Positions 8,359-17,500 of a DNA stretch of 64,000 nt are shown piece after piece. Numbering within the stretch: the stretch's first letter is position 1; each line of letters starts with the position of its first letter. The notes beneath the pieces are model-generated. The model was not told where the DNA came from and searched no databases. It worked only from the letters and a program-made list of their open reading frames with translations. Source of the stretch: Gracilibacter sp. BRH_c7a (GTDB lineage Bacteria > Bacillota > Desulfitobacteriia > Desulfitobacteriales > Syntrophobotulaceae); assembly GCA_001516055.1 (NCBI GenBank), contig LOEZ01000053.1, positions 87,312-151,311 on the forward strand, in the 5' to 3' direction. The position numbers were made by a program, and so were the translations under genes.

Positions 8359-9375
8359 ATGGGAGACAACTATCCAATAGTAAAAGTAGCTGCTGTCCAA
8401 TCAGCACCGGTTTTTTTAAACCGAGAAGCAACTACCGAAAAAGCTTGTAGTCTGATTAGGGAAGCCGGAGAAAATGGGGCTAGAGTTATTGCATTTCCAG
8501 AGAGTTATATACCGGCACATCCTATTTGGTTTCACTTTCATCCAGGTACGGATTCCATAGCCACCAAGTTAAGTGTAGAACTCTTCAAAAACTCCGTAGA
8601 AATCCCCGGCCCAGAGGTTGAAGCTTTGGGAGCAGCAGCTCGTGAGGCAAATGCCTACGTAATTATGGGAATCTGTGAAAAAATACCCAATACCTTTGGT
8701 ACGATGTTCAATACCCAAATCTTTATTGGGCCTGATGGAACTCTATTGGGTAAGCACCAAAAAATTATGCCCACAGTTGGAGAGCGACTTGTACATAAAG
8801 GTGGTTACGGCGATACCTTTATGACATTCAACACAGAATTTGGCCCGATTAGTGGGTTGGTGTGCGGAGAAAATACCAATCCGCTGGCCATCTTTGCCTT
8901 AACTGCTGAAGGCACACGAATCCATATTATGGGATGGCCAAACCATTTTCCAAAGATTAGCCGCCCTATGCGTGAGAGGGTAGAAACGACTTCTAAAACT
9001 TTTGCTGAAATGACTAAGGCATTTGTCATTAGCTCATGCGCCATAGTGGATGAAGATATTATTAAGATACTGAAGGTGAACCCTGAGCAAGAGGAATTCT
9101 TGCGAAATCCTTTGAATTCGGGCGGTTCATCAATTGTTTCTCCAGACACCAAAGTTCTTGCGGGACCTATGGGTAATGAAGAAGGGATTATTTACGCGGA
9201 CATTGACCTTGAGGTTGGTGTCAAAATGAAGATACGCCATGATTTTGCAGGTCATTATAATAGACCGGATATCTTTCACCTGACAATTAACAGAAGCGTG
9301 CCTACCCTCTATTCAGAATCAGGGTCATCAGAAATTAATTTTTCTGAGATTACCGAAACCTTAGAAATCAAATAA
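8359..9375 (+). CDS. Nitrilase (carbon-nitrogen hydrolase family)
   Basis: A 338-aa nitrilase-superfamily enzyme, cytoplasmic, converting a nitrile to carboxylate and ammonia. The catalytic triad is visible: Glu48 in FPESYIPAHP, Lys135 in GKHQKIMPTVGE and Cys169 in GLVCGENTNPLA. The CGEN motif and overall length fit true nitrilases rather than amidases or N-carbamoylases. Start: GGGAG is 7-8 bp before the ATG at 8359, while the ATG at 8353 is too close. It is followed after 134 bp by an ABC substrate-binding protein on the same strand, suggesting uptake of a nitrile or its product. The substrate cannot be predicted. Confidence 0.88.
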   Translation: MGDNYPIVKVAAVQSAPVFLNREATTEKACSLIREAGENGARVIAFPESYIPAHPIWFHFHPGTDSIATKLSVELFKNSVEIPGPEVEALGAAAREANAYVIMGICEKIPNTFGTMFNTQIFIGPDGTLLGKHQKIMPTVGERLVHKGGYGDTFMTFNTEFGPISGLVCGENTNPLAIFALTAEGTRIHIMGWPNHFPKISRPMRERVETTSKTFAEMTKAFVISSCAIVDEDIIKILKVNPEQEEFLRNPLNSGGSSIVSPDTKVLAGPMGNEEGIIYADIDLEVGVKMKIRHDFAGHYNRPDIFHLTINRSVPTLYSESGSSEINFSEITETLEIK

Positions 9376-9509
9376 TTTTGGAAGCCCTGTTATAAGTTAA
9401 ATGCGGGCAAATATCTTATTAAGGAGGTGAGGCGAACGAGTACTAAAAATTAATCCAGAACTGTATAGTTGGGCCACGGTGATTAATAGAAAAACGAGGA
9501 GGAAAAAGT

Positions 9510-10574
9510 ATGTTTAAGAAAAACAAACTCATAACTGTCATAATCATCATCAGTATGCTCATATTAACTGCATGCAGTTCACCTGCTACGCGTAATCAGC
9601 CTGCGGAACCACAACAAGCTGCTGAAAAGGAATTGACTAAATTTGTTATCGGGATGGCTGTAACTCCTCCGAACCTTGTCCATGTTGTTCCATACATGGC
9701 CAAGGATTTAGGCTATTTTGAAGAAGAAGGCCTTGATGTAGAATTATTGGAGTTTGAAGGCGGATTACAGTCCATCAGGGGAAGTATTTCCGGTGGAGTT
9801 GATATGGGATGGACCAGTGTTGATTCCGTAATCCTGGCAAGAAATGCCGGAGACCAGGATATTATGGTCTACTATAGTGCGGCTCCACGTCTTGATGTAT
9901 CCATGGTAGCTAACGAAAGTATCAAAACATTAGATGAATTGGCAGGCAAAAACATTGGTGTGTCGGGTGAGGTCGGCGGTTTTGCAGATTTAATGAATAC
10001 ATTGGTCTTTGAAAAAACAACTGTGCCATATAAAGATCAGACTACGATAACAACTTCAATGGCAGGACGCGTACAAGCACTGGTAACCGGCACAGCCGAC
10101 ACGGGAGTACTTCATATCGATCAGGTGGCTGCCGTTAAAGCTCAACGTGAAGACATTCATATTCTAGCCAATCTCTGGGACGTAGCACCCGAATGGTGGT
10201 TCTCCGCCATGGTCGCAAATAAAAATGAAGTTGAAAAGAACAAACAAGCTTACGAAGGAGCAATTCGGGCTCTGATTAAAGCTACACGTTACATGTATGA
10301 CAATCCTGAAGAAACCATAAAAATGTCGGCAGGTTTTACCGGAGTAGCTGAAGACACCATCAGAGAGTCTTATGATCTGCTTACTGATGGCAAGGTTTGG
10401 GCTGTCAACACCGGCTTAAGTACAAAGATGTATGAATCTACAGCAGCTAAAATGGTTGACATAGGCAAATTAGAAGAAGGGAAAACCCCTAGCTACAATC
10501 AAGTTATTGACTCATCTCTCGCTGACAAGATTGTCAACGAATTGGGAGCCGTGGAAGGCGAAGGTTTGCTATAA
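9510..10574 (+). CDS. ABC transporter substrate-binding lipoprotein (NMT1/SsuA-like), orphan
   Basis: A 354-aa periplasmic-type binding protein. The lipoprotein signal ends in ILTAC (Cys about 22). The body matches the NMT1/nitrate-sulfonate-taurine group: DLGYFEEEGLDVELLEFEGG, a GVDMGWTSVDS switch segment and VATNK-like residues (VANKNEVEKN). The preceding 134 bp carry a strong AAGGAGGTGA at 9421, which precedes only an octapeptide-length frame, and a second site GAGGAGG before the ATG. No permease or ATPase gene is adjacent, so it must work with components encoded elsewhere. Its place after the nitrilase suggests binding of a related small molecule. Confidence 0.82.
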   Translation: MFKKNKLITVIIIISMLILTACSSPATRNQPAEPQQAAEKELTKFVIGMAVTPPNLVHVVPYMAKDLGYFEEEGLDVELLEFEGGLQSIRGSISGGVDMGWTSVDSVILARNAGDQDIMVYYSAAPRLDVSMVANESIKTLDELAGKNIGVSGEVGGFADLMNTLVFEKTTVPYKDQTTITTSMAGRVQALVTGTADTGVLHIDQVAAVKAQREDIHILANLWDVAPEWWFSAMVANKNEVEKNKQAYEGAIRALIKATRYMYDNPEETIKMSAGFTGVAEDTIRESYDLLTDGKVWAVNTGLSTKMYESTAAKMVDIGKLEEGKTPSYNQVIDSSLADKIVNELGAVEGEGLL

Positions 10575-10619
10575 CTAGTTTCTACATTGTTTCAACACGG
10601 TTTCTACATTTAAAAATGA

Positions 10620-10655
10620 AACTTGCTTCAGGGGGGTATAAAGCCCTAGTGAAGC
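10620..10655 (+). terminator. Rho-independent terminator after the nitrilase operon
   Basis: Inverted repeat AACTTGCTTCA / TGAAGCAAGTT (11 bp) around a 9-nt spacer, followed by TTTTTA, 46 bp past the binding-protein stop. Confidence 0.85.
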
Positions 10656-10704
10656 AAGTTTTTTATATATTCAATCATGGTGCAGTAGAAAGCATCCTAT
10701 AAAA

Positions 10705-12072
10705 CTACTTTCTATTATCAAGAGAAATATATTCTCTCCTCGTTGCAACACTTTTAAAGGCTGGTCGAATAATCTTGCCGGCGTTAACAATCTCTTCGAT
10801 ACGATGAGCACTCCATCCCGATATTCTGGAGATAGCAAAAATCGGGGTAAACATCTCCAGCGGGATTCCCAACATTCTATACACGAAACCGGAATAGAAG
10901 TCAACATTGGCACTGATAATCTTATACATTTTATTGTACTTAGATATTACTCCAGGTGCTAGTCTCTCTATATTCAAGTAAAATTTGAACTCATCCTCGA
11001 GGTCCTTCTCTTTAGCAAGCATAGCTATATACTCTTTAAGAATAACAGTTCTTGGATCTGATATGGAATAAACAGCATGACCGATACCATAGATAAGTCC
11101 GGTTTGATCAAATACTTCTTTTTTGAGTATCTTTGTCAGGTAACTTTCTATTTCTTCATCATCTTTCCAATCCTTAATATTCTCTTTCATATCTTCGAGC
11201 ATATCAACAGCCTTTATATTAGCACCACCATGTTTCGGTCCTTTGAGTGCCCCTATTGCGGCAGCCATGACAGAATAGGTGTCTGTCCCAGTTGAAGTTA
11301 CCACATGGGTAACGAAAGAAGAATTGTTACCTCCACCATGTTCTGCGTGAAGTACGAGGGCGAGGTCAAGAAGCCTTGCTTCCAAATCTGTATATTTATT
11401 ATCCGGTCTCAGCATATGAAGAATATTCTCAGCAGTACTTAAGTCAGTCCTCGGACTATGAAGATACAGACTTTGATTTCCATGGTAATGCCTGTAGGCT
11501 TGATAACCATATACTGCTAAAGCTGGGAACCAAGCTATAAGTCGTATGCATTGCTTCAGAACATTTTTAACAGAAGTGTCATCGGCATTTTCATCATAAG
11601 GGTATAACGCTAATATACTTCTGGCTAAAACGTTCATAATATCTTTACTTGGGGTTTTTAGTATCACTCCTCGGGTAAAATCATCAGGTAATTTTTGATG
11701 AACAGCGAGAAGATGCTTGAAATCCTCAAGAGCCTCATTTTTTGGCAAATTACCAAATAGCAGGAGATAAATGACTTCTTCATAACCAAAGCGACCTTCG
11801 CTAATAAATCCATTGACAATATCCCTGATATCGATACCTCTATAAATTAACCTTCCTGGGACGGGAACTGTTTCCCCTTCATCAATAATGTAAGAGTGTA
11901 CCTCTCCTATCTCTGTTAAACCTACTAGTACGCCTTTTCCATCTAAATCTCGGAGACCTCTTTTGACCTCATATCTGGAATACAATTCAGTATCGATTTT
12001 GCTTTTAATAATGCTCCCACTTAGCTCATTAAGCATATTCTCTTCGAATTGTCTAAACTCCATCATTTCCAT
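10705..12072 (-). CDS. Citrate synthase (clostridial/2-methylcitrate-synthase-like length)
   Basis: A 455-aa citrate synthase family protein. Motifs: LVLHAEHGGGNNSSFVT with the active-site His, GALKGPKHGGAN with the second His, GLIYGIGHAVYS, and a late region FYSGFVYRMLGIP with the catalytic Asp replaced or displaced relative to the usual D-x-x-x-A. It condenses acetyl-CoA with oxaloacetate in the cytoplasm. The ~60-residue N-terminal extension before LVGLTEIG is typical of the long Firmicute enzymes. RBS AGGAGGT lies 7 bp from the ATG. No other TCA gene is adjacent; it stands alone between two terminators and probably serves glutamate synthesis. Confidence 0.88.
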   Translation of the reverse strand: MEMMEFRQFEENMLNELSGSIIKSKIDTELYSRYEVKRGLRDLDGKGVLVGLTEIGEVHSYIIDEGETVPVPGRLIYRGIDIRDIVNGFISEGRFGYEEVIYLLLFGNLPKNEALEDFKHLLAVHQKLPDDFTRGVILKTPSKDIMNVLARSILALYPYDENADDTSVKNVLKQCIRLIAWFPALAVYGYQAYRHYHGNQSLYLHSPRTDLSTAENILHMLRPDNKYTDLEARLLDLALVLHAEHGGGNNSSFVTHVVTSTGTDTYSVMAAAIGALKGPKHGGANIKAVDMLEDMKENIKDWKDDEEIESYLTKILKKEVFDQTGLIYGIGHAVYSISDPRTVILKEYIAMLAKEKDLEDEFKFYLNIERLAPGVISKYNKMYKIISANVDFYSGFVYRMLGIPLEMFTPIFAISRISGWSAHRIEEIVNAGKIIRPAFKSVATRREYISLDNRK

Positions 12073-12447
12073 AATATGTACCTCCTTTTATTTTAATAAT
12101 GTTTTTAGTTAGCACATTTTTTCGGCTCTTACTTATTGTATTAAGTATTAAGTATTATTAGATTAAATTTATTCGCTATAATAATCAATCTACCTGCAAA
12201 TAAAAAATTTGTTTACAAATTTCTATATTTACTGGTTATATTCTTAAAAATGAGGCATAAATTTCCGCTTATCCACTGTTAGACTTTCCTTTATTTTATA
12301 TATAAATACCGATACTTTCGAGCAATAATTCAAACTGCCCAGATAGAGTCATTAATTTCTAGTTATTTGTTTAAAGAAAAAAGCCATCATTGAAAAACGA
12401 TGGCTTTGATACCTATATAATATAAAGCATAGTTTTTTGAGTTTTTC
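12073..12447. other. Intergenic gap upstream of citrate synthase
   Basis: AT-rich gap of 375 bases with the promoter of the citrate synthase gene (position not resolved) and the terminator of the following minus-strand gene at 12379-12407. No gene is seen. Confidence 0.5.
12379..12407 (-). terminator. Terminator of the 12448-12909 gene
   Basis: Stem AAAGCCATC / GATGGCTTT with a T run on the minus strand, 41 bp downstream of the stop. Confidence 0.8.
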
Positions 12448-12909
12448 CTATATTATTAATCCTTTTTTCTTAGCATCTGCGTCAAGAGATGACCCTATTG
12501 CTAATCCTATACTTAATCCTATTGGAATCCCGATGGCTATATTATCCAATGCGGCTCCGAAAGGTAATCCAAGTGCAATACCTAAAGACATATACAGGTT
12601 GGTGTAATGTCCTTCTCTTATTAATTTATGTTTTTTTTCCAAATGAGTGGTTAACTGCGTCAGAAGAGATTGATAATCCTTATAATCCTGTTTATCCAGT
12701 TCATTATGTTTATCTTTAATCCTAGTAATAATAATTGTTAAATCATTTAATGCTTCTGTACATTCATCACATTCTTTAGTTAGTATACCCATTCTGTTAA
12801 TTATTCGTTCAACTAGGTCTAACTTGAGCTTCTTGACTTCTTTGTTATCTAACTTTTGTTTTAGTAAAGTAATATCCTTTAATATTTCATGCAAATTTTC
12901 ATTGCCCAT
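12448..12909 (-). CDS. Hypothetical protein with coiled coil and C-terminal glycine-zipper membrane segments
   Basis: A 153-aa protein of unrecognised family. Residues 1-95 are charged and helical (coiled-coil-like, Leu/Lys/Glu-rich, with CDECTE at about 47-52). Residues 104-143 are two hydrophobic stretches rich in small residues with Gly every four positions (GIALGLPFGAAL, GIPIGLSIGLAIG), like a glycine zipper that could pack in a membrane. RBS AGGAG precedes the ATG. It is 28 bp downstream of the HAD phosphatase gene on the same strand and may be co-transcribed with it. No function is assigned. Confidence 0.6.
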   Translation of the reverse strand: MGNENLHEILKDITLLKQKLDNKEVKKLKLDLVERIINRMGILTKECDECTEALNDLTIIITRIKDKHNELDKQDYKDYQSLLTQLTTHLEKKHKLIREGHYTNLYMSLGIALGLPFGAALDNIAIGIPIGLSIGLAIGSSLDADAKKKGLII

Positions 12910-12937
12910 CTATTTTATTCTCCTAATAGTTAATTTC

Positions 12938-13609
12938 TCAAAAAAGAATCATCCATTTTTTATCAATGGCAACTGCTTTCAGCTTAGCGTCAGGATTAAC
13001 CACTATAGGCTGACCAACAGCTTGAAGCAGTTTTAGGTCGGAATAACCATCTGCATAAGCACGACTTGCTTCCCAGTCTACCTCTTCATAACCAAACCGT
13101 TCAATAATCTTCTTCAGCTTCAAATCTCCGATTACAATTTCTGTTTCCTTCTTGCTGTCATATTTCCCGTGATTGAAATACATCTGAGATCCAATTACGG
13201 TATCAAATTCAAGCTGATCACCAATGTTCTGTAAAAATTCATGGTAAGTCCCCGAGAGAAGAACGGTGTGAAACCCCTCATCACGGGCCTTTTGCACTTC
13301 TTTTAAGACAGATTTATTAAACAAACCTTGCACCTCTTGCGAACAAATCATAAAAAAGTCCTTTAATTCCTGTTCGTTCATACCATTAAAAATGGGGTTA
13401 AACTTCCTAACAGCTTGAAGCTTCATTTCTTCCCTAGACAGCTTGGCGAATAATCCTAATTTGTATTGAAAAAACAAGGGAATTAAAGATATGTAAATCT
13501 TATAGATAGTAAATCTCGAACACTTGAGATATTTTCTCCGCGTTAATAAATAAGGCAGTGTATCTTTAGGGAAAAGTGTACCATCGAAATCAAAAATTGC
13601 TAGCTTCAT
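12938..13609 (-). CDS. HAD-superfamily phosphatase (subfamily IB, SerB-like)
   Basis: A 223-aa HAD hydrolase. Motif I is FDFDGTLFPKD (nucleophile Asp8), motif II LLSGTYHEFL, and motif IV ADGYSDLKLL, in the usual order and spacing for the IB subfamily (phosphoserine phosphatase, CicA and related phospholipid-head phosphatases). The cap region (residues about 15-90) is helical and basic. The cytoplasmic phosphomonoesterase substrate is unknown; the N-terminal KCSRFTIYKIYISLIPLFFQYKLG segment suggests closeness to a membrane or lipid substrates. Start supported by GGGAGG. Confidence 0.82.
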   Translation of the reverse strand: MKLAIFDFDGTLFPKDTLPYLLTRRKYLKCSRFTIYKIYISLIPLFFQYKLGLFAKLSREEMKLQAVRKFNPIFNGMNEQELKDFFMICSQEVQGLFNKSVLKEVQKARDEGFHTVLLSGTYHEFLQNIGDQLEFDTVIGSQMYFNHGKYDSKKETEIVIGDLKLKKIIERFGYEEVDWEASRAYADGYSDLKLLQAVGQPIVVNPDAKLKAVAIDKKWMILF

Positions 13610-13747
13610 GGGGCCCTCCCAGACTATTTATCGTATCTCTACTGGATACTTAACGTTTAACTGGAATCACTCGGTTGTCTTATTATACCATTTAAGTAAG
13701 TCCTGCAAAATATCCAAAAAATAATGAGTGCATGTATACCCATTATC

Positions 13748-14230
13748 CTATGGTATCAAATTAACTATAATCCCAGATAAAGGGGGGATAATTAGAACAA
13801 GAGCTAATCTTAAGAACATAAATCTTGAACCAATTATGGCCAACTCAAAAGGAATTGCTCCCATTCCTAACATAGCCCAGCCCGTAATAAAGGATACTGC
13901 TGTACCTAAACCTGCCCCTGCATTAACCACAGATGCTATTATTGGGAAAGCTACATAAGGACCCCCGGGTATCAATGCTCCTGCGATACTTCCTATTAGC
14001 ACACCTCTTAGACCAGCTTCTGCTCCTAACCAGCTCCTTATTAAATCTGGCGGGATAGCCACTTGGATAAATCCTGCCATTAAAAATGCAATTATAAGTA
14101 ATGGCCACATACTAATCAACGTCTTTTGGGCTATTTTAAAGCCTTTGCGATGACTACCGTCACCCTTTTTATAAGCTAGAACGGAAGTAATTGCTGCTAA
14201 CACAAATAAAATAATTAAAGCTGTAATCAT
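13748..14230 (-). CDS. Half-size permease, ArsP/DUF318-like, copy 2
   Basis: A 160-aa membrane protein with about four to five hydrophobic segments. It contains FLMAGFIQVAIPPDLI, then GVLIGSIAGALIPGGPYVAFPI, and a tail GSRFMFLRLALVLIIPPLSG. The GALIPGGPYV motif is shared almost exactly with the neighbouring copy. The pattern fits one half of a predicted permease of the ArsP/UPF0718 group, in which the full-length protein has two such halves. Its start overlaps the stop of the upstream copy by 4 bp (ATGA), so the two are translationally coupled and probably form a heterodimer. Substrate unknown. Confidence 0.7.
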   Translation of the reverse strand: MITALIILFVLAAITSVLAYKKGDGSHRKGFKIAQKTLISMWPLLIIAFLMAGFIQVAIPPDLIRSWLGAEAGLRGVLIGSIAGALIPGGPYVAFPIIASVVNAGAGLGTAVSFITGWAMLGMGAIPFELAIIGSRFMFLRLALVLIIPPLSGIIVNLIP

Positions 14231-14775
14231 TTTTTGTCACCTACCGTTTGCATCAATTTTATTTGCTCCGTAACTCTTTCTCCATAATTTCTAAAGAATA
14301 GATTGGCGATTAGGCCAACTAAAATCGGAAATACGAAAGTTACAATATATCTAATTGCCGTGAGTCTTGGACCCATTAAGGCAACTTCCATTGGCAGCCG
14401 ACTTATAGTCCATAAATTTTTAGCAACCACAAAGGCTAGAACCGCACCAATTTCCGCTCCAGAAAGCAAAAAGGAAGCTGCGATTGGATAAAACACATAT
14501 GGTCCGCCAGGTATTAATGCACCTGCAACCGCTCCTAAAAGTATTCCCTTTAGTCCAGCATCTTTACCTAGCCATTTATTTATTAGTTCCTTAGAAATTA
14601 ACACCTGTATCATTCCAGCTAAGACAAAAGCTGCTGCTAGCAAAGGTATCACTTGAATTAGCATTTTAGCACCAGCTATTATTCCAGCAGTAATTACGCT
14701 TGGACCTTGCTGAACAACTCCAAATACAGCTAAAATGATAGTTACTGTTGTCATAATAATAATGTTATTCTTCAT
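14227..14775 (-). CDS. Half-size permease, ArsP/DUF318-like, copy 1
   Basis: A 182-aa membrane protein paralogous to the next gene: FVLAGMIQVLISKELI, GILLGAVAGALIPGGPYVFYPI, GPRLTAIRYIVTFVFPILVG. The start is placed at the ATG at 14775 (MKNNIIIMTT), which has a GGGAGG site, rather than the much earlier in-frame ATG at 14922, whose added residues are basic and unlike a membrane protein. First gene of a two-gene operon. An ancestral two-domain permease split into two genes, or a tandem duplication of a half-size form, would both explain the arrangement. Confidence 0.7.
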   Translation of the reverse strand: MKNNIIIMTTVTIILAVFGVVQQGPSVITAGIIAGAKMLIQVIPLLAAAFVLAGMIQVLISKELINKWLGKDAGLKGILLGAVAGALIPGGPYVFYPIAASFLLSGAEIGAVLAFVVAKNLWTISRLPMEVALMGPRLTAIRYIVTFVFPILVGLIANLFFRNYGERVTEQIKLMQTVGDKK

Positions 14776-15094
14776 CTCTTTCCTCCCTCGAAACCGCCTA
14801 CAGGTGACTAACCATTTTTCTTCCAATCTGCATTGTATTCTCCATTTTCTATTTTTCTCCTTTATCTTAGGCAGAAAATAACGCCAGATTAACTGCCTTT
14901 TTGCCAAGTATATACCTCTCACCCTTAAAATTTCTTATCAACTACTCCCACGAAATCAGCAGTTAATTTTTTTTGTAGGATGATGATTTATGTCTGTAAT
15001 AAAAATCCCTAAATAGTTACTATATATATATAGAACGTTCTAAAATGTGGTGGTCAAGTTAGGACATGAAAAGCATATCAGATATGTACCTTGA
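14776..15094. other. Gap upstream of the permease pair
   Basis: AT-rich region with the promoter of the permease operon (not resolved) and a short frame starting at ATG 15066 (18 codons) that runs into the remnant described next. Nothing else is supported. Confidence 0.4.
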
Positions 15095-15310
15095 GTTTAC
15101 CAAATTGTTAAAGAAGGTCTGAACTTTAAAACTGAAGCACCTTCGGATAAAGAAAATCCGGTTGTTATCCTGCCTGAAATAACAGGCAAGTTCCAAGTTA
15201 TCAATGAGAGCGGTGAAAAACTTTCCTCATATACAGGCAACATCTGGAGTGGTAATATCTTTGGCAATGGCCAAAATCATCCAGACGAGAGCATTACTAT
15301 TAACCCCTAA
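15095..15310 (+). pseudogene. C-terminal remnant of an unidentified protein
   Basis: A 71-codon open stretch without a start codon, ending at TAA 15308-15310. It translates to a coherent polypeptide (ENPVVILPEITGKFQVINES ... GNIWSGNIFGNGQNHPDESI). Composition (Gly/Asn/Ser, beta-strand-like) suggests the end of a secreted or surface protein. A terminator-like hairpin follows at 15330-15365, as expected downstream of a former gene. The 5' part is lost or out of frame. Family not recognised. Confidence 0.45.
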
Positions 15311-15329
15311 TATTCTATACAAATTTACA

Positions 15330-15366
15330 AAGAAGCTCTGCCTTTAAAAACTGGCAGAGTTTCTTC
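15330..15366 (+). terminator. Terminator-like hairpin after the 15095-15310 remnant
   Basis: AAGAAGCTCTGCC / GGCAGAGTTTCTT pairing with a TTCTTCTT tail. Confidence 0.6.
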
Positions 15367-15490
15367 TTATAATTTCCTTTTATACTTTTAAGAATTAAAG
15401 GCTTTTGAAGCTTTTAAACTTTATCATTAATATTTGTGTATTACTTAGCAATCCTTTAGAGCAGATAAGAGTCCAGATGCACAAATATCA

Positions 15491-16234
15491 TCACCAAGCA
15501 GTATACATATTCCCATAAGGCCTTTTATTATAAGGTATCAACTTGCTAAAAGGCTTAGACAATATACTCTTCACATTACCACCGAAGTAAGCTACATACC
15601 TTTCCACATATCCCCGAACTAGTGCCTTATCTTTATCGGTCATCTCTACAATCTTGACTTCCTTACCCAGGTTGAATTCTGGAATCTGTCCCCGAACATA
15701 CATGACTCCTCCATGCATACCCGTACCGCAGTAGTCACCTACTATATCCTCTCCTTCTCTAAGTCCTAGACCAAGCACCAGGACTATGCCACCTGCCATA
15801 TATTCACCTAAGAAATCTCCAGCTGTTCCCCCGATAATGATGGCTGGTATCTTCTCCATATATTCCTTCATATGGATTCCTACACGGTAGCCGACATAGT
15901 CACGAACAAATATTTCTCCACCTCGCATACCATATCCGGTGGTATCGCCAGTGTGACCATGGACTATGATTCTGCCTTGATTCATTGTATTTCCTGTCCC
16001 ATCTTGGCCGTTACCTTTAACCACGATTTCCAGACCATCCATGAAGGCTGCCATATCGTTTCCGGGAGTTCCTTCCAAGATAAGCCGCTGGCTTCCAGTA
16101 ACTCCATCACCAATATAGCGCTGGCCGTTAACATTTTGGACTATGATTTCTTCTACCCCTTTATCCAAGTGATTTCTCAGATTATGGTTCAGCTCTTTAT
16201 AGTAGACACCTTTGGCATCGATTGTCATGGTCAT
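15491..16234 (-). CDS. Glutamate synthase, GXGXG (GltB domain 3) subunit
   Basis: A 247-aa stand-alone version of the C-terminal right-handed beta-helix domain of the glutamate synthase large subunit. The helix is marked by repeated G-x-x-G-x-x-x-G turns (GDGVTGSQRLILEGTPGNDM, GNGQDGTGNTMNQGRIIVHG, GMRGGEIFVR, GGTAGDFLGEYMAGGIVLVL, GTGMHGGVMYVRG). In fused enzymes this domain holds the others together. It is the last gene of a five-gene minus-strand operon, overlapping the preceding reductase gene by 4 bp. Confidence 0.9.
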   Translation of the reverse strand: MTMTIDAKGVYYKELNHNLRNHLDKGVEEIIVQNVNGQRYIGDGVTGSQRLILEGTPGNDMAAFMDGLEIVVKGNGQDGTGNTMNQGRIIVHGHTGDTTGYGMRGGEIFVRDYVGYRVGIHMKEYMEKIPAIIIGGTAGDFLGEYMAGGIVLVLGLGLREGEDIVGDYCGTGMHGGVMYVRGQIPEFNLGKEVKIVEMTDKDKALVRGYVERYVAYFGGNVKSILSKPFSKLIPYNKRPYGNMYTAW

Positions 16235-17499
16235 AGTTTTATCACCCCCAGCAATTGCTCTTGCCTGTATTCCTTGGGCAAGTGAGCATAGCCAAAATCT
16301 TTATAGAGTAATTTATCCTTAAACGTATTGATGTCTATTTCTTTTTCCATCAGACCGGTTAGGATACCAGCTCTATCCACTTCATTTAAAGCAATAAATC
16401 CAACCAGTTTGTTATCTCTTAGAACTATTTTACGATAGTTTCTTTTGGTAGAATCCCGTTCTATCATCTCAGTGAATTCGGAGCTGTCTGGTTTGATTAT
16501 ACCTGCCGTTATCATCGGTAGACCAAAGAAGCTAATGGCATTCATTCCAAATCCACCGTGATATCTTTCTTCTTGTCCCGCCATATTATGCCCAGCAGTA
16601 TATCCCTGCCTATAAGCATTAGGTAAGATAGGTAATACTCTTCTTTGTTTATAAAGAATGTCATACCCTTCCGAAACGTCCCCTGCTGCATAAATATCGG
16701 GATAATTGGTTCTCAGATAATCATCCACTACTATTCCTCTGTTAACCGCTAGTCCTGCCTCAGTAGCCAAATCTTTATTGGGGGAAACACCGATAGCAAT
16801 AATGACGGCATCACATTCTAATTCTGTGTTATCTTGAAGCAGCACTCCTGAGACTTTATCGCCACTGCCCTGAATCTCCTTGACCGTATTATTCAGAGAG
16901 AACTCGACCCCTTTATCTTCCAGGGTCCTCTGAACTATCTCGGCAGCTTCTTCATCAAGGATAGCACTTAGTACTCTGTTAGCTAATTCCACAACTGTAA
17001 CTTTTACTTCCAGCCCTACCATGGCTTCTGCGGCCTTTAGTCCAATTAAACCTGCCCCAATGATGACTATCTTATTGTATTTGTTAATGTTAGCTTCGAT
17101 ATCTTTGACATCATCCCACTTAAGGAAAGAGAAAACTCCTTTAAACTGTAACCCGGGCATTTCAGGAATAATAGGCTTACCACCTGTGGCTAGCATTAGA
17201 GTTTCATATTTTACTATTTCTCCAGTACTCAAGGACACTGTTTTCTCATCTGGATGAATCTCTTCCACTTTTACTCCTAAACGAAGGTTAACGTTCAGTT
17301 TCTCATAGAAGTCCGGTTCCCTATAATACATTTTCTCAGGCTTAACCTTACCAGCCAGATAATAAGATATCAACGGTCTGGAATAAGTGTGATAAGGTTC
17401 ATCAGAGATAAGCATAATTGAACCTTCAGGATCAACTTGACGAATACCTTCGATAGTTCCTATCCCAGCGGCTGAATTACCTATTACTAAATATTTCAC
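16231..17499 (-). CDS. FAD/NAD(P)-dependent oxidoreductase of the split glutamate synthase
   Basis: A 422-aa pyridine-nucleotide-disulfide-type reductase. Residues 1-30 hold the FAD Rossmann fold (KYLVIGNSAAGIGTIEGIRQ). A second Rossmann fold for NAD(P)H is at about 140 (KIVIIGAGLIGLKAAEAM), and the FAD-closing TNYPDIYAAGDVSEG at about 255. It probably feeds reducing equivalents through the adjacent ferredoxin to the FMN domain. Start: a GTG at 17499 directly after the ferredoxin stop and with a GGAGGGG site is preferred over an upstream in-frame codon that would overlap the ferredoxin gene. Confidence 0.87.
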   Translation of the reverse strand: MKYLVIGNSAAGIGTIEGIRQVDPEGSIMLISDEPYHTYSRPLISYYLAGKVKPEKMYYREPDFYEKLNVNLRLGVKVEEIHPDEKTVSLSTGEIVKYETLMLATGGKPIIPEMPGLQFKGVFSFLKWDDVKDIEANINKYNKIVIIGAGLIGLKAAEAMVGLEVKVTVVELANRVLSAILDEEAAEIVQRTLEDKGVEFSLNNTVKEIQGSGDKVSGVLLQDNTELECDAVIIAIGVSPNKDLATEAGLAVNRGIVVDDYLRTNYPDIYAAGDVSEGYDILYKQRRVLPILPNAYRQGYTAGHNMAGQEERYHGGFGMNAISFFGLPMITAGIIKPDSSEFTEMIERDSTKRNYRKIVLRDNKLVGFIALNEVDRAGILTGLMEKEIDINTFKDKLLYKDFGYAHLPKEYRQEQLLGVIKL

Positions 17500-17500
17500 C

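Noticed and set aside
9421..9455. Strong AAGGAGGTGA as start of a leader peptide
   Set aside because: The only frame is eight codons with a GTG start partly inside the site; no evidence of translation.
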